Shown here: positions 37,201 to 45,516 of the stretch, in pieces
Numbering within the stretch: the stretch's first letter is position 1
How the letters are laid out: each line of letters starts with the position of its first letter
Source: Carboxylicivirga longa
GTDB lineage: Bacteria > Bacteroidota > Bacteroidia > Bacteroidales > Marinilabiliaceae
Assembly: GCF_050589825.1 (NCBI RefSeq)
Contig: NZ_JBNGOZ010000006.1
Location: forward strand, 124,001 to 188,000
Direction: 5' to 3'
Length of the DNA stretch: 64,000 nt
Position numbers and translations under genes: made by a program
Notes under the pieces: generated by a model
Told to the model about the DNA's origin: nothing
What the model saw: only the letters and a program-made list of their open reading frames with translations
Database searches by the model: none

Positions 37201-38560
37201 TCCCCTTATCGAGGGTTGCCTCTTCTATAACAATTATGCACCTTTTGCCGGCGCCATTTACTTACGCGACAATAGCGGCGGTCAGCTGATCAATAACACA
37301 CTCACCATGAACCTGTCGAATTACGGAGCCGGACTGCGCTTTAAGAACGAAAGCAATACCCGGGTGTATAACACAGTTTTGTGGGATAATGTAGCTTTTT
37401 CGGGCGGCAGTGAAATATATACCTACGAAGATTGTGAGCCGATGTTTAGCAACTGCATCATCAAAGGCGGAGAGTCACACATTAGGGTATATAAAGACTT
37501 GAGCTTTAACGGTTCACTGCACGATTGCCGCATTGACAATCCTCAGCTGATAAAGGAGTCTGCAATGCCATATCGAATTGGTACTACATCAGTAGCCAAG
37601 GATGCCGGCACCTCCGACATTGCTCAGTACACTTTCCCTGACACCGATTTGCAGGGAGGTGAGCGCATACGCCACGGAGGCATTGACATTGGAGCCTATG
37701 AATTTCAGAACTATGCACCCACAGCCATACAACTTAGTTGCGACAGCACGCTCAGATCTATTGCGCCCGGACAATGCCTAGGTTTGCTAAGTGCCAGCGA
37801 TAAAGATGCGGACGATGTGCATAGCTATTCGCTTTTGAACATGCCTGCCCGCGATTATTTTACCATACGCAAGGATTCGCTCATCAGCATCCAATCGCTG
37901 ACAGACTATGAAGCAGCAAGCATAAATCTAGACATTGAATGCAACGATAATGGCTTTGATCAATTAAAGCACCAGCAATCTCTCGAGCTAAAAATTATAG
38001 ATGGTAATTTGGCACTTCGCAGGTCGTTAACACCTATTCAAACCACCAATTTCCCCAAAGACAGCACTGTTGCTCTCCGGGAATATTTTGTAACATCGCC
38101 AGCCAATGCCACATTGCAATTCAACCTTGGCCAGGCATCCATGCCCACGGTGGCCGATGCCACGCTGAGCAATGGGCAACTTCTGCTGAGCTATAAAGAT
38201 GTGGGGGTTTCACGATTGACTCTAAGCGTAAGCCTCGATGACCATACACTGCAACTGCCCTTTGAAATACAGGTACTGGGCCCCACTGCCATCCACGATC
38301 AATTAGAAAACCACATAAGTATTTATCCTAACCCCTTTGCTAAACAACTGTTCGTAAATAACATGAAGTCCTCGGGGCATGAACAGCTCACTATTGAAAT
38401 ATTTAACCTAAAGGGGCAACTCGAATATAGCAAACAGATTCAGGCAGATGCTGCCGCAACAACAGAACTTCACGTGGGGCATATTGCAGCAGGTATGTAC
38501 ATTATAAAAGTGCGTACAGCAGACAAACAGATTTTCCAAAAGCTGATACTAAAACGTTAG
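34223..38560 (+). CDS. Secreted gingipain-like C25 cysteine peptidase with beta-helix, cadherin-like and T9SS domains
   Basis: A 1445-residue exported peptidase. Order: signal peptide (about 1-27), propeptide (about 30-210), C25 catalytic domain (about 225-610), an Ig-like segment, a carboxylate/TA-like region (about 690-860), a right-handed beta-helix (about 885-1160, repeated GGAIYA and FTNN motifs, finishing IDIGAYE), a cadherin-like domain (about 1165-1265), and the T9SS C-terminal sorting domain (from about 1368, ISIYPNPF, to the end). The catalytic His463 (HRDHGL) and Cys498 (SINCHSG) match gingipain H-C with similar spacing (35 versus about 33), and GGAIAVFCASN and FHLLGDPAM fit its later blocks. 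The enzyme likely digests extracellular protein. Start could also be the ATG at 34232. Confidence 0.9.
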   Translation: MHIMRRRLNRLSLTISALLCTLQLSIAQHPRQYIAFEHGQKLKAATANDKFNYTISKALPDKNEYQLRFFGALAYPVKAAGEQFHQLYIDGLSPFGNTGLPALPAKNMIIKTDNNELPGISITHIDTLMMEDFNIAPNTPPDVDLFNNISDLTLDEQYQKNTFYPEKWVEVIDVQKFRDQHLAIIQIHPIRFNPVTRQILVAQSLHFKLEANSLKKKLGGSGPGSDYLVLSPLTFEAAAQKLANWRSKCGYTSTVTTAASWTPESIKAAIKDYDITNGKAPDYLLLLGDHEQMPAESKYREDDGEMKLYVTDLYYACLDGADDYLPDMAYGRLPAASPKEALRLVDKIINYEQHPPTSDNYYKNVLGCAQFQDEDEDGYADRRFTQTSEEVGDYLKSKGYNYQRVYFAEEGVKPQYYNDGKYSSGEALPDELLPANGFQWDGNANQIIAAINEGCFFSFHRDHGLTSGLGWSHPNFTTEHIDDLNNTETPTFLYSINCHSGKFNIPKSFGEKMLFHDRGGAIAVFCASNTSFSGYNDAMFIGMVNASWNTPGIVSDYGPNNPGYDDDNPQMLSLGHILNYGKLQSLTQWSGNADTHQHIFELFHLLGDPAMLLPLSKPTPLEVQCDDWFNASTSLFNIQLPENTDGYCSISQPDDKLIFSQAISGNTLSPNLEGITADSLQIVITADGHKPFIKWIKYSRPHLQLAKKIELSPLNIDQLPYNHKVSLLNTGLGSTQVNTITANNTTIGFDVPANKVIEENESWSFDFIIHNTASGQYRDTLFIETNLKKYSLPVHYLVATVPKETTLEGLLSKAQSPYYFNRNITVETGRSLVIEAGVEILFANNASLTVYGALEAQGTESEPIYFAPAGQINWSGLRLLSNTTQSCHFEHCYFVSAGHTTSEGGAVLINNYRDVVFHNCYFSNNTGDKGGAIYATNTSALIKQCSFTNNKADKGGALYLDDAGLSIHNTIFHTNHSITYGGSAGAIYCSASNPLIEGCLFYNNYAPFAGAIYLRDNSGGQLINNTLTMNLSNYGAGLRFKNESNTRVYNTVLWDNVAFSGGSEIYTYEDCEPMFSNCIIKGGESHIRVYKDLSFNGSLHDCRIDNPQLIKESAMPYRIGTTSVAKDAGTSDIAQYTFPDTDLQGGERIRHGGIDIGAYEFQNYAPTAIQLSCDSTLRSIAPGQCLGLLSASDKDADDVHSYSLLNMPARDYFTIRKDSLISIQSLTDYEAASINLDIECNDNGFDQLKHQQSLELKIIDGNLALRRSLTPIQTTNFPKDSTVALREYFVTSPANATLQFNLGQASMPTVADATLSNGQLLLSYKDVGVSRLTLSVSLDDHTLQLPFEIQVLGPTAIHDQLENHISIYPNPFAKQLFVNNMKSSGHEQLTIEIFNLKGQLEYSKQIQADAAATTELHVGHIAAGMYIIKVRTADKQIFQKLILKR

Positions 38561-38606
38561 CATGAACTATCTTTATGTCAATTATTGATCGGACGTTTTT
38601 TCAATA

Positions 38607-38642
38607 AAATGCCGGAGATTAGCCATTTAATCTCCGGCATTT
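38607..38642. terminator. Bidirectional terminator hairpin
   Basis: AAATGCCGGAGATTA (38607-38621) pairs perfectly (15 bp) with 38628-38642 around a 6-base loop, between the peptidase stop and the convergent universal stress protein gene. Confidence 0.8.
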
Positions 38643-38712
38643 ATCTTAAGCAGCATAAATTGTATGCGATTCTTATGATTATCCTATGGTAACGTTAAGC
38701 TATCAATGGTAG

Positions 38713-39858
38713 CTAATCTAACTTTAATCCTTTGCGAATCTCTAATTCAACATTTTTATCCCACAATCGCTTCACTATCTCATCGGCTTTTTGCTGATAA
38801 GTAACAGCCATTTCCTCATTGCCGGTTTTACGGTATAGCTGCACCAGCGAGTAAATCGCTGGAAGGTGCAAATCATTAACTGTTAGGCAGGTTTTCAATT
38901 GTTCAATACTGTCATCGTAAAAGCCAGCAGCTTCAAGCTTTTTGGCATTAGCCAGCAGCCGCTCAATATCCGAAATATCTTTCTCCATCTTAAGATTCAG
39001 AATATTTTCCGACTTGGTAACAACTACTGAACAGGGCAAATCACGAATAACCAACTCGGTGACACTACCCAACAATAAACGCTGAAAAAAAGTTTTTCCG
39101 GTGGCTCCCATAAACAGCACATCAACCTTTTTTTCAGTCGCAAAATCAATAATTTTCTGATGCGGTTTACCGCGTAGGATCAAGCACTCATATTCAACAT
39201 CAACAAAACTAAAAGTCTCCAAAAAGGCTGCAAAACTATCACTATTCTCCCGCTCCAATTCCTTATTCTCCTCTTCATAATCTACCGAATATCGTATTGA
39301 GTAAAGTTCATCCAATGGCTCAAACACATTCACAACATATAGTTTAGACTGAAAAATACGGGCAATTTTAATGGCATTGATTAAGGCTCGACGCGAGGCT
39401 TCGGAATAATCAACAGGACACAAAATCGTTTTGGGTGTACCCTGCGTTGCTTCTTGAACAACCCATACGGGCTTTTCCGATTTACGAATCAATTTTTCTG
39501 CCAGGTAATCTATGGTTTGATGGTTTTCAACAATATGAAAATTATTGGGAATCAATATCAGGTTTGCACTTTCCCTTTCAGCCGCTGATATGATTTGCTC
39601 AAAAATATTACCGTAGGCAATGTGCTTTTCAGCTTCCAGGTGCTGCTCCTTAACTTCGGTAATCACCTTTTCAAAATCTTTATCAACATAGCGACTTAAT
39701 ATCTCTTTCACCTTCTGCGAACGGGCTTCAGTAGGCAATACATGCAACAGCAATAAACGGGATCCGAATTTTTTGGCCAACTCCATTGCCAGGGTCAACT
39801 GATTATTGGCAGGTTCACTGACCTGTATCGGTACTAATATCTTATCCAGCAGCTTCAT
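38713..39858 (-). CDS. Tandem universal stress protein with C-terminal TPR region
   Basis: A 381-residue protein with two universal stress protein (UspA) domains (about 1-140 and 143-282) and a helical TPR-like tail (about 290-381, ERLLANAKKLEAAGFYDDSIEQL). The second Usp domain has the ATP-binding motif GATGKTFFQRLLLGS (G-x2-G-x9-G-S); the first lacks it. Usp proteins bind ATP and help survive stress or energy limitation. The TPR tail may mediate partner binding; partners are unknown. Transcribed alone on the minus strand, divergent from the aldo/keto reductase. Confidence 0.9.
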   Translation of the reverse strand: MKLLDKILVPIQVSEPANNQLTLAMELAKKFGSRLLLLHVLPTEARSQKVKEILSRYVDKDFEKVITEVKEQHLEAEKHIAYGNIFEQIISAAERESANLILIPNNFHIVENHQTIDYLAEKLIRKSEKPVWVVQEATQGTPKTILCPVDYSEASRRALINAIKIARIFQSKLYVVNVFEPLDELYSIRYSVDYEEENKELERENSDSFAAFLETFSFVDVEYECLILRGKPHQKIIDFATEKKVDVLFMGATGKTFFQRLLLGSVTELVIRDLPCSVVVTKSENILNLKMEKDISDIERLLANAKKLEAAGFYDDSIEQLKTCLTVNDLHLPAIYSLVQLYRKTGNEEMAVTYQQKADEIVKRLWDKNVELEIRKGLKLD

Positions 39859-39990
39859 AGGCTCTATTTTATTATCTAAACATTAAGGCAAATACTTTTG
39901 TTTAGGCATTGAGATTTGAAGATTATTAAGTCGATTGTATTATTTTTTTGTATTTTGAAATACTATTTTAAACACATAAACCTTTGAACC

Positions 39991-40941
39991 ATGCAAACAC
40001 TTAACCTGAATGGCTACGCACTACCAATATTAGGACTTGGCACCTGGAAAAGTACTCCGGGCGAAGTCTATGAGGCTGTTAAAGCAGCTATAGAAATCGG
40101 TTACCGCCACATTGATTGTGCTGCCATCTACGGCAATGAAAAAGAAGTTGGCAAAGCCATCAACGAATGCATCAAAGCAGGCTTGGTTAAACGCGATGAG
40201 CTTTGGATTACTTCCAAACTGTGGAATAATATGCATGGTAACGAGAATGTGGTACCCGCCCTGCAGAAAACTCTTAATGACCTGCAGCTCGAGTATCTGG
40301 ACTTATATCTTATACACTGGCCCATAGCTCAGAAGAAAATGTTTGTAGCCGCCACGCGTGCCTCGCATTTTTTATCGCTGCAGGAACAGCCCATCGCCAA
40401 CACTTGGGAAGGCATGGAGCAAGCAGTGGAGCAAGGTCTGACAAAAACCATAGGTGTAAGTAACTTCAGTGTAAAAAAGCTTAAAGACCTGATGACCGTC
40501 GCACGCATTAAACCTAGCCTCAATCAGGTAGAGGTGCACCCCTATTTTCAGCAGGATGAACTGGTTAACTATTGCCACAACAACAATATTCAGGTAATGG
40601 CCTACTCACCTCTGGGTTCTGCCGATCGCCCGAAAAGCTTCAAGGCAGCTGATGAACCCGTATTACTTGAAGATCCCATCATTGCCAAGTTAGCGGATAA
40701 AGTGAATGCAACGCCTGCGCAGGTCATACTTGCCTGGAACCTGCACCGGGGCATCTCTGTTATTCCCAAATCGGTGAATACCGCACGCCTACAGCAAAAC
40801 CTGGACGCTCTGCAAGTAAAGCTTAAACCGGCCGACATGGAAGTATTGAAGATGATTGACAAAAACCGTCGCTATGTTGACGGCAAATTCTGGGTAGTAC
40901 CTGAGGGGCCCTATACACTCGAAAACCTGTGGGATGAGTAA
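39991..40941 (+). CDS. Aldo/keto reductase
   Basis: A 316-residue NAD(P)H-dependent aldo/keto reductase. The catalytic tetrad is visible: Asp42 and Tyr47 (HIDCAAIYGNE), Lys76 (ITSKLWNN) and His109 (LIHWP). The NADPH-binding C-terminal strand is at about 262-268 (VIPKSV). It reduces aldehydes and ketones in the cytoplasm; the physiological substrate is not known. The next gene begins 53 bases later in the same direction. Confidence 0.94.
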   Translation: MQTLNLNGYALPILGLGTWKSTPGEVYEAVKAAIEIGYRHIDCAAIYGNEKEVGKAINECIKAGLVKRDELWITSKLWNNMHGNENVVPALQKTLNDLQLEYLDLYLIHWPIAQKKMFVAATRASHFLSLQEQPIANTWEGMEQAVEQGLTKTIGVSNFSVKKLKDLMTVARIKPSLNQVEVHPYFQQDELVNYCHNNNIQVMAYSPLGSADRPKSFKAADEPVLLEDPIIAKLADKVNATPAQVILAWNLHRGISVIPKSVNTARLQQNLDALQVKLKPADMEVLKMIDKNRRYVDGKFWVVPEGPYTLENLWDE

Positions 40942-40994
40942 TCTGTGAGCTAAAATCATTACTTTCGCAGCCCGGAACAAAAATGATTTAATAC

Positions 40995-41822
40995 ATGCTC
41001 AACTTTAAAATTAATGAAGCAAGCTGCACACAGTGTGGTCTGTGCGCTAAGGAATGCCCCATGTTGATTATCGATGGCAAAAAAGGTATTCCTGAAATCA
41101 AGGTGGGAAAGGAAAAGAACTGTATCCGCTGTCAACACTGCTTAGCCGTATGTCCTAGCGGCGCCTTGTCTATTTTCGGCAAAGAAGCCAAGAACAGTGT
41201 CAAAACATCCGACCCTATGCCTGATGCAGAAGAGCTGTCCCGGCTAATAAAAACACGACGATCGATAAGAAAATTTAAAAAGGAGACGCTTGACTCTACT
41301 TGTATAGAACAATTACTGGAAGCCGCTGCTTATGCGCCTACCGGTCATAATAAAAATGAGGTATTGCTGTCTGTAACCTACACACAGGAAGAACGAAATA
41401 AAGTACGTGAACTGATATACAGCGCCTTGAAAAAGGCAAGTGATGCGGGCTCAATAAAGCCGGATCAGGCCATATTTAACCGTTTTCAGGCCATTTGGCA
41501 CGATAAGGGTATTGATGTAATCTTCCGCGATGCACCGCATATCATTTTTGCATCGGCACCAGAAAGCAATAGTAATGGACAATCTGATAGTGTAATAGCC
41601 CTCAGCTACCTTGAATTACAGGCCAACGCCATGGGTATTGGTACATTGTGGAATGGCTTTGTAAAAATGATAATGACCGATATTGCACCTGAACTAAAAA
41701 ATCAATTGGGCATCCCTGCAGAGCATGCCATTGGTTATGTAATGGTATTGGGGTATCCCGGCGTTAAATATGCCCGAGGCATACAGTCCGAGGGGCTTAA
41801 TTTGAACCGCATAAAGCTGTAA
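40995..41822 (+). CDS. Ferredoxin-nitroreductase fusion protein
   Basis: A 275-residue protein with an N-terminal 2x[4Fe-4S] ferredoxin-like domain (CTQCGLCAKECP and CIRCQHCLAVCP, residues about 11-54) joined to a nitroreductase flavin domain (about 80-275, starting IKTRRSIRKFKKE). Such fusions are common in anaerobes and use reduced ferredoxin as electron donor to reduce nitro compounds or quinones on FMN. No other redox partner is adjacent. Single gene; a promoter-like TACTTTCGC lies at 40961-40969. Confidence 0.9.
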   Translation: MLNFKINEASCTQCGLCAKECPMLIIDGKKGIPEIKVGKEKNCIRCQHCLAVCPSGALSIFGKEAKNSVKTSDPMPDAEELSRLIKTRRSIRKFKKETLDSTCIEQLLEAAAYAPTGHNKNEVLLSVTYTQEERNKVRELIYSALKKASDAGSIKPDQAIFNRFQAIWHDKGIDVIFRDAPHIIFASAPESNSNGQSDSVIALSYLELQANAMGIGTLWNGFVKMIMTDIAPELKNQLGIPAEHAIGYVMVLGYPGVKYARGIQSEGLNLNRIKL

Positions 41823-42012
41823 TGCTGATTATAATTATGATTTCCTTCATGCGTGCGTTTAATCATTTTATACACCTATCGCAACAACTATTTTAGCAGT
41901 GCTAATTCAAGGCGATGGAAATGATGAAATGAGCCACTAATATCTATATTCACGCAAATGGATGTTGTTTTCTGGCAAGTTCCATGTGGCCATTGAAAGA
42001 AAATATAATCAC

Positions 42013-43296
42013 ATGAAAAAAACGGACAAAAGATATACCGATTACGTTAGCATTTTACACGAAGAGCTAATGCCTGCAATGGGATGCACCGAGCCCATTG
42101 CCATTGCTTATGCGGGTGCCATGGCACGTAAAATATTGGGCTGTGTGCCGGACCGTGTGGTCGTGGAAGCCAGCGATAACATTATTAAGAATGTGAAGAG
42201 CGTGGTGGTGCCCAACACCGGAAATCTTAAAGGCATAGAGGCAGCTGTGGTGGCAGGAATCATTGCCGGAGATGCCGATAAAGTGCTGCAGGTAATTGCT
42301 ACCGTTACTGATGAACAACGCCAAAACATGGCTGATTTTCTTCAGCAGAAAGAAGTAAGGGTAACTGCTTCCAAAAACGATATTATCTTCGACCTGGTTG
42401 TAAACGTTTATGCCGGCGAATCGTGTGCGGCAGTGCAAATATCGCATTATCACACCAATATTGTGCGCATTACTAAAGATGGTGAAACCACACTATATAA
42501 CCACCATTGTGATGATTTAAACACCAAGCACAAGACGGATCGTTCCATAATGAGTGTGGAAGATATCGTGGCCTTTGCCGATGCCGTTGACGTTAATGAT
42601 GTGAAGGACGTACTTCTTCTTCAAAAAGAACACAACATGGCCATTGCCCAAGAAGGCATTAAAGGTAACTGGGGTGCTAATGTGGGTTCTGTTCTGCTCC
42701 AAACCTGGGGTGATAAGGATATTAAAATACGTGCAAAAGCCATGGCAGCAGCAGGCTCCGATGCCCGGATGAGTGGATGTGAGCTGCCTGTAATGATTGT
42801 ATCGGGCAGTGGTAATCAAGGACTGGCTGCCTCGGTGCCTGTTATTGAATATGCCAAAGCGCTCAACAAAGATGAGGATACATTGCTACGTGCCCTGCTG
42901 GTGGCCAACCTGGTAACCATACATCAGAAAACGAGTATCGGACGCTTGTCAGCCTTCTGTGGCGCTGTATCGGCCGGTGTAGGTGCGGGTGCTGGTATCA
43001 CCTATTTGTATGGTGGTCGCTACAAAGAAGTGGCTCATACCATTGTTAATGCATTGGCCATTGTGTCGGGCATTGTGTGTGATGGTGCTAAACCTTCGTG
43101 TGCCGGTAAAATAGCATCGGCCGTGGAAGCCGGTATTTTGGGCTACCACATGTACAAAAATGGCCAGCAATTCTATGGTGGAGATGGTCTGGTAGTAAAA
43201 GGTGTTGAAAACACTATTAAAAACATAGGACGCTTGGGAAGTGTGGGTATGCGCGAAACAGACAAGGAAATTATACGCATGATGCTGGGCGAATAA
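42013..43296 (+). CDS. CyuA/YhaM-type L-cysteine desulfidase (UPF0597, serine dehydratase alpha-like)
   Basis: A 427-residue UPF0597 protein. The family is related to the alpha subunit of L-serine dehydratase and uses a [4Fe-4S] cluster; conserved cysteines are visible at Cys25 (GCTEP), Cys316 (AFCGAV), Cys356 (CDGAKP) and Cys363 (KPSCA). CyuA homologues break L-cysteine into pyruvate, ammonia and hydrogen sulfide in anaerobic conditions. The start at 42013 (MKKTDKR) is chosen over 41962, whose extra residues do not look like the family. Followed by a convergent terminator. Confidence 0.88.
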   Translation: MKKTDKRYTDYVSILHEELMPAMGCTEPIAIAYAGAMARKILGCVPDRVVVEASDNIIKNVKSVVVPNTGNLKGIEAAVVAGIIAGDADKVLQVIATVTDEQRQNMADFLQQKEVRVTASKNDIIFDLVVNVYAGESCAAVQISHYHTNIVRITKDGETTLYNHHCDDLNTKHKTDRSIMSVEDIVAFADAVDVNDVKDVLLLQKEHNMAIAQEGIKGNWGANVGSVLLQTWGDKDIKIRAKAMAAAGSDARMSGCELPVMIVSGSGNQGLAASVPVIEYAKALNKDEDTLLRALLVANLVTIHQKTSIGRLSAFCGAVSAGVGAGAGITYLYGGRYKEVAHTIVNALAIVSGIVCDGAKPSCAGKIASAVEAGILGYHMYKNGQQFYGGDGLVVKGVENTIKNIGRLGSVGMRETDKEIIRMMLGE

Positions 43297-43382
43297 CACA
43301 TAAACGGCCTAAGACGAAAGTCAACATGCTGCACCGATAGCCAATAATGACCTTATCTGCTGTTGTGCATATAAATTAAATC

Positions 43383-43423
43383 ACCTTAAAGCCCATGTTC
43401 TATGCGAGCATGGGCTTTAAGGT
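43383..43423. terminator. Bidirectional terminator hairpin
   Basis: ACCTTAAAGCCCATG (43383-43397) pairs perfectly (15 bp) with 43409-43423 around an 11-base loop, between convergent desulfidase and carboxypeptidase genes. Confidence 0.8.
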
Positions 43424-43439
43424 AGTATAAAAGTAATTA

Positions 43440-44570
43440 CTAAAAATCATCGACCATACGCAACAACACAGGTACCAGGGACTCGCCCAATTTAATGGAT
43501 CGCTGCGGTGACCAACCCAGCAGCTCATCGGGCAGATCATCATTTTGCTTGAAGGGCATTTCCAATGTTTGGGATAAACAGCCGAAAGTCTCTCCCAGAT
43601 TCTTGGAGCCAACCATCAGATTGGCCTGCCCCGGCTCATTCTTTGGATAACCATATTCCTTCTGCATATCCGGATTAATGGCCATCCAATTGCTGATAAA
43701 GTCATCACTCAGCTTTTGCAGCCGGGCATCAAAAGACGGAATGCCCTCTATACCTGAGATAAAATTATAGGGTAATCCTTCGTCGCCGTGCACATCCAGC
43801 ACAAAGTCCACTCCGGTGGCCAGCATCTTCTCCTTCACGTAGTATACCTCCGGACTTTTCTCCACACTTGGCGTCGCCCACTCACGATTCAGATTAACAC
43901 CCTTGGCATTCACCCGCAGGTTACCCAATATACTACCATCCACATTCATATTGGGCACCAGATAAAAATTGGCTTTCTGCAGTAATCGTTGAGTGACGGC
44001 ATCTTCCTCATCCAGCAAACGATCGATAAGCCCCAGCATAAACCATTCGGCCATGGCCTCGCCCGGGTGCTGACGAGCAATTACCCAAAGCTTCTTCTTC
44101 GCAGGATCATCATCGCCAATGCGCAATAGATCAATGGGTCGCCCCTGTATCGTTTGGCCAATACAGGATAGCCGGCAGTTGGCATATTGCTGGGCATCAT
44201 TTATCAGGTCGAGATGCTGCTCATACGAGAACGGGGCAAAATAGGCGATGTAAACCGTATCGCACTCCGGCGTAAACTCAATATACAAGGTATGACCATC
44301 GAAACGGGTGGGGGCCTGAAACCAGGTTTCACGATCGTAGGACACGCGTGCCTGATAATTATCCCAACCCTCGGGATAGGCAGCCTCTCCGGCATTTATC
44401 AGTTTAAAAGTACAATCCTTATCCTTAGCACCTTGAACACGAAAATAGAACCACTGCAAAAAATCGGAATGCGTATCTTTTCGAATTTTTAATTGAATAT
44501 CGTTGGGATTATCGGCACTGATTAGCTCAATATTACCGGCATCAAAAGTAGAAGAAATGAAAATTGACAT
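43440..44570 (-). CDS. Cytosolic carboxypeptidase-like M14 metallopeptidase
   Basis: A 376-residue M14 family peptidase of the cytosolic carboxypeptidase (CCP/AGBL) type, having the N-terminal beta-rich domain (about 1-120) typical for that group and no signal peptide. Zinc ligands: His168 and Glu171 (QHPGEAMAE) and His261 (LDVHGDEG); catalytic Glu337 (TLEMPF); substrate residues Asn-Arg in NLNRE (228-229). In eukaryotes CCPs remove glutamates from tubulin; bacterial roles are unknown, probably trimming C-terminal acidic residues of a protein or peptide. Starts five bases before the end of the upstream marC gene (stop at 44575), so the two are likely one transcript. Confidence 0.85.
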   Translation of the reverse strand: MSIFISSTFDAGNIELISADNPNDIQLKIRKDTHSDFLQWFYFRVQGAKDKDCTFKLINAGEAAYPEGWDNYQARVSYDRETWFQAPTRFDGHTLYIEFTPECDTVYIAYFAPFSYEQHLDLINDAQQYANCRLSCIGQTIQGRPIDLLRIGDDDPAKKKLWVIARQHPGEAMAEWFMLGLIDRLLDEEDAVTQRLLQKANFYLVPNMNVDGSILGNLRVNAKGVNLNREWATPSVEKSPEVYYVKEKMLATGVDFVLDVHGDEGLPYNFISGIEGIPSFDARLQKLSDDFISNWMAINPDMQKEYGYPKNEPGQANLMVGSKNLGETFGCLSQTLEMPFKQNDDLPDELLGWSPQRSIKLGESLVPVLLRMVDDF

Positions 44571-44574
44571 ATTG

Positions 44575-45174
44575 CTAAATGTTTATGTTCTCAATAAAGT
44601 CCATCACAATATTTCCAAAGTTGGTCATAAATAACTTAATGGCCATCGCCAACAAAATAATTCCAAAAAACTTTTTCAACACATAAATACCGCCCTGACC
44701 AATCACTCGTTCCACAACCTTTGTGGCCTTTAACACGCCAAAAACCACCACAATATTCAGGAACAAAGCAATAATGATATTAATAGTGGCAAACTCGGCC
44801 CGCAACGACAGCAAAGTAGTGAAAGAGCCGGCACCGGCAATCAAAGGAAAAGCAATGGGTACAATGGAGGCGCCGGATGGTGAATCGTGTTTGAATATCT
44901 CCACGCCCAAAATCATTTCAAAAGCCATGATAAGTAGTACAAAGGAGCCGGCAATGGCAAAAGACGAGATATCAACACCAAACAAACCCAAGAGTGCCTC
45001 CCCCACAAACAGGAAAACAATCATAATGGTAAAGGCTACCGAGGTAGCCTGAAATGCTTTAATGGGCCCGCTTTTCTTCTGCAAATCAAGAATAATGGGC
45101 AGAGAACCCAATATGTCAATCACTGCAAATAATACGATAAAGGCTGAAATAATTTCCAAGTAGTGTATATCCAT
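44575..45174 (-). CDS. MarC-family integral membrane protein
   Basis: A 199-residue MarC protein with six predicted membrane helices and conserved GSLPIIL and IAFPLIAGAGSFTT segments. MarC proteins are widespread inner membrane proteins of unknown function. I start at the ATG at 45174 (MDIHYLEI), behind a clean promoter box. It precedes the carboxypeptidase gene by four bases. Confidence 0.9.
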   Translation of the reverse strand: MDIHYLEIISAFIVLFAVIDILGSLPIILDLQKKSGPIKAFQATSVAFTIMIVFLFVGEALLGLFGVDISSFAIAGSFVLLIMAFEMILGVEIFKHDSPSGASIVPIAFPLIAGAGSFTTLLSLRAEFATINIIIALFLNIVVVFGVLKATKVVERVIGQGGIYVLKKFFGIILLAMAIKLFMTNFGNIVMDFIENINI

Positions 45175-45188
45175 GGTGTGAGTTTTTA

Positions 45189-45197
45189 ACAAAGATA
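45189..45197 (-). promoter_or_regulatory. Bacteroidota-type -7 box (TATCTTTGT) for marC unit
   Basis: The minus strand reads TATCTTTGT, matching TAnnTTTG, 14 bases upstream of the chosen MarC ATG. Confidence 0.5.
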
Positions 45198-45301
45198 AGC
45201 AGTTAACAGTAACTATTACGGCTTAGCCTATAAGAAGAAAACATGTTTTTTGACACACATAGCTCAATACCTTACCTACTTTAATTTTATTTATTTATAA
45301 A

Positions 45302-45493
45302 AAACGAATACAACATGTCCTCTTAGCAGAAGATATTAGAACGCTGGGTGAATAGGTAAAAATAATGCGAAGTAAGGGTGTACTTAATTTTACAAGTCGC
45401 TATAAAAAATTAAGCGCAGCCAATGCCGAAGAACTGGATTCACAGTCGAAGCTGTTAAAAAATCTCATCAACTACTTCAAACTGGAAGAGTAA
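45302..45493 (+). pseudogene. Remnant of a methyl-accepting chemotaxis protein C-terminus
   Basis: In one plus-strand frame, two pieces resemble chemotaxis receptor signalling domains. Bases 45302-45352 encode VLLAEDIRTLGE then a stop, like the conserved VVADEIRKLAE. Bases 45365-45493 encode a 42-residue frame starting MRSKGVLNF and ending AEELDSQSKLLKNLINYFKLEE, which closely resembles the C-terminal NAEELxxQAEQLKxxIxFFK tail of many receptors. The stretch between these would be about 130 residues in an intact receptor, so an internal deletion is implied. A terminator follows at 45517-45552. A free short peptide gene is less likely. Confidence 0.5.
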
Positions 45494-45516
45494 GATTAAA
45501 TGTTACATAAATTACC

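Noticed and set aside
41823..42012. Upstream coding extension of the CyuA-like gene (ATG at 41962)
   Set aside because: The extra 17 residues do not resemble the family and the ATG at 42013 begins the conserved protein.
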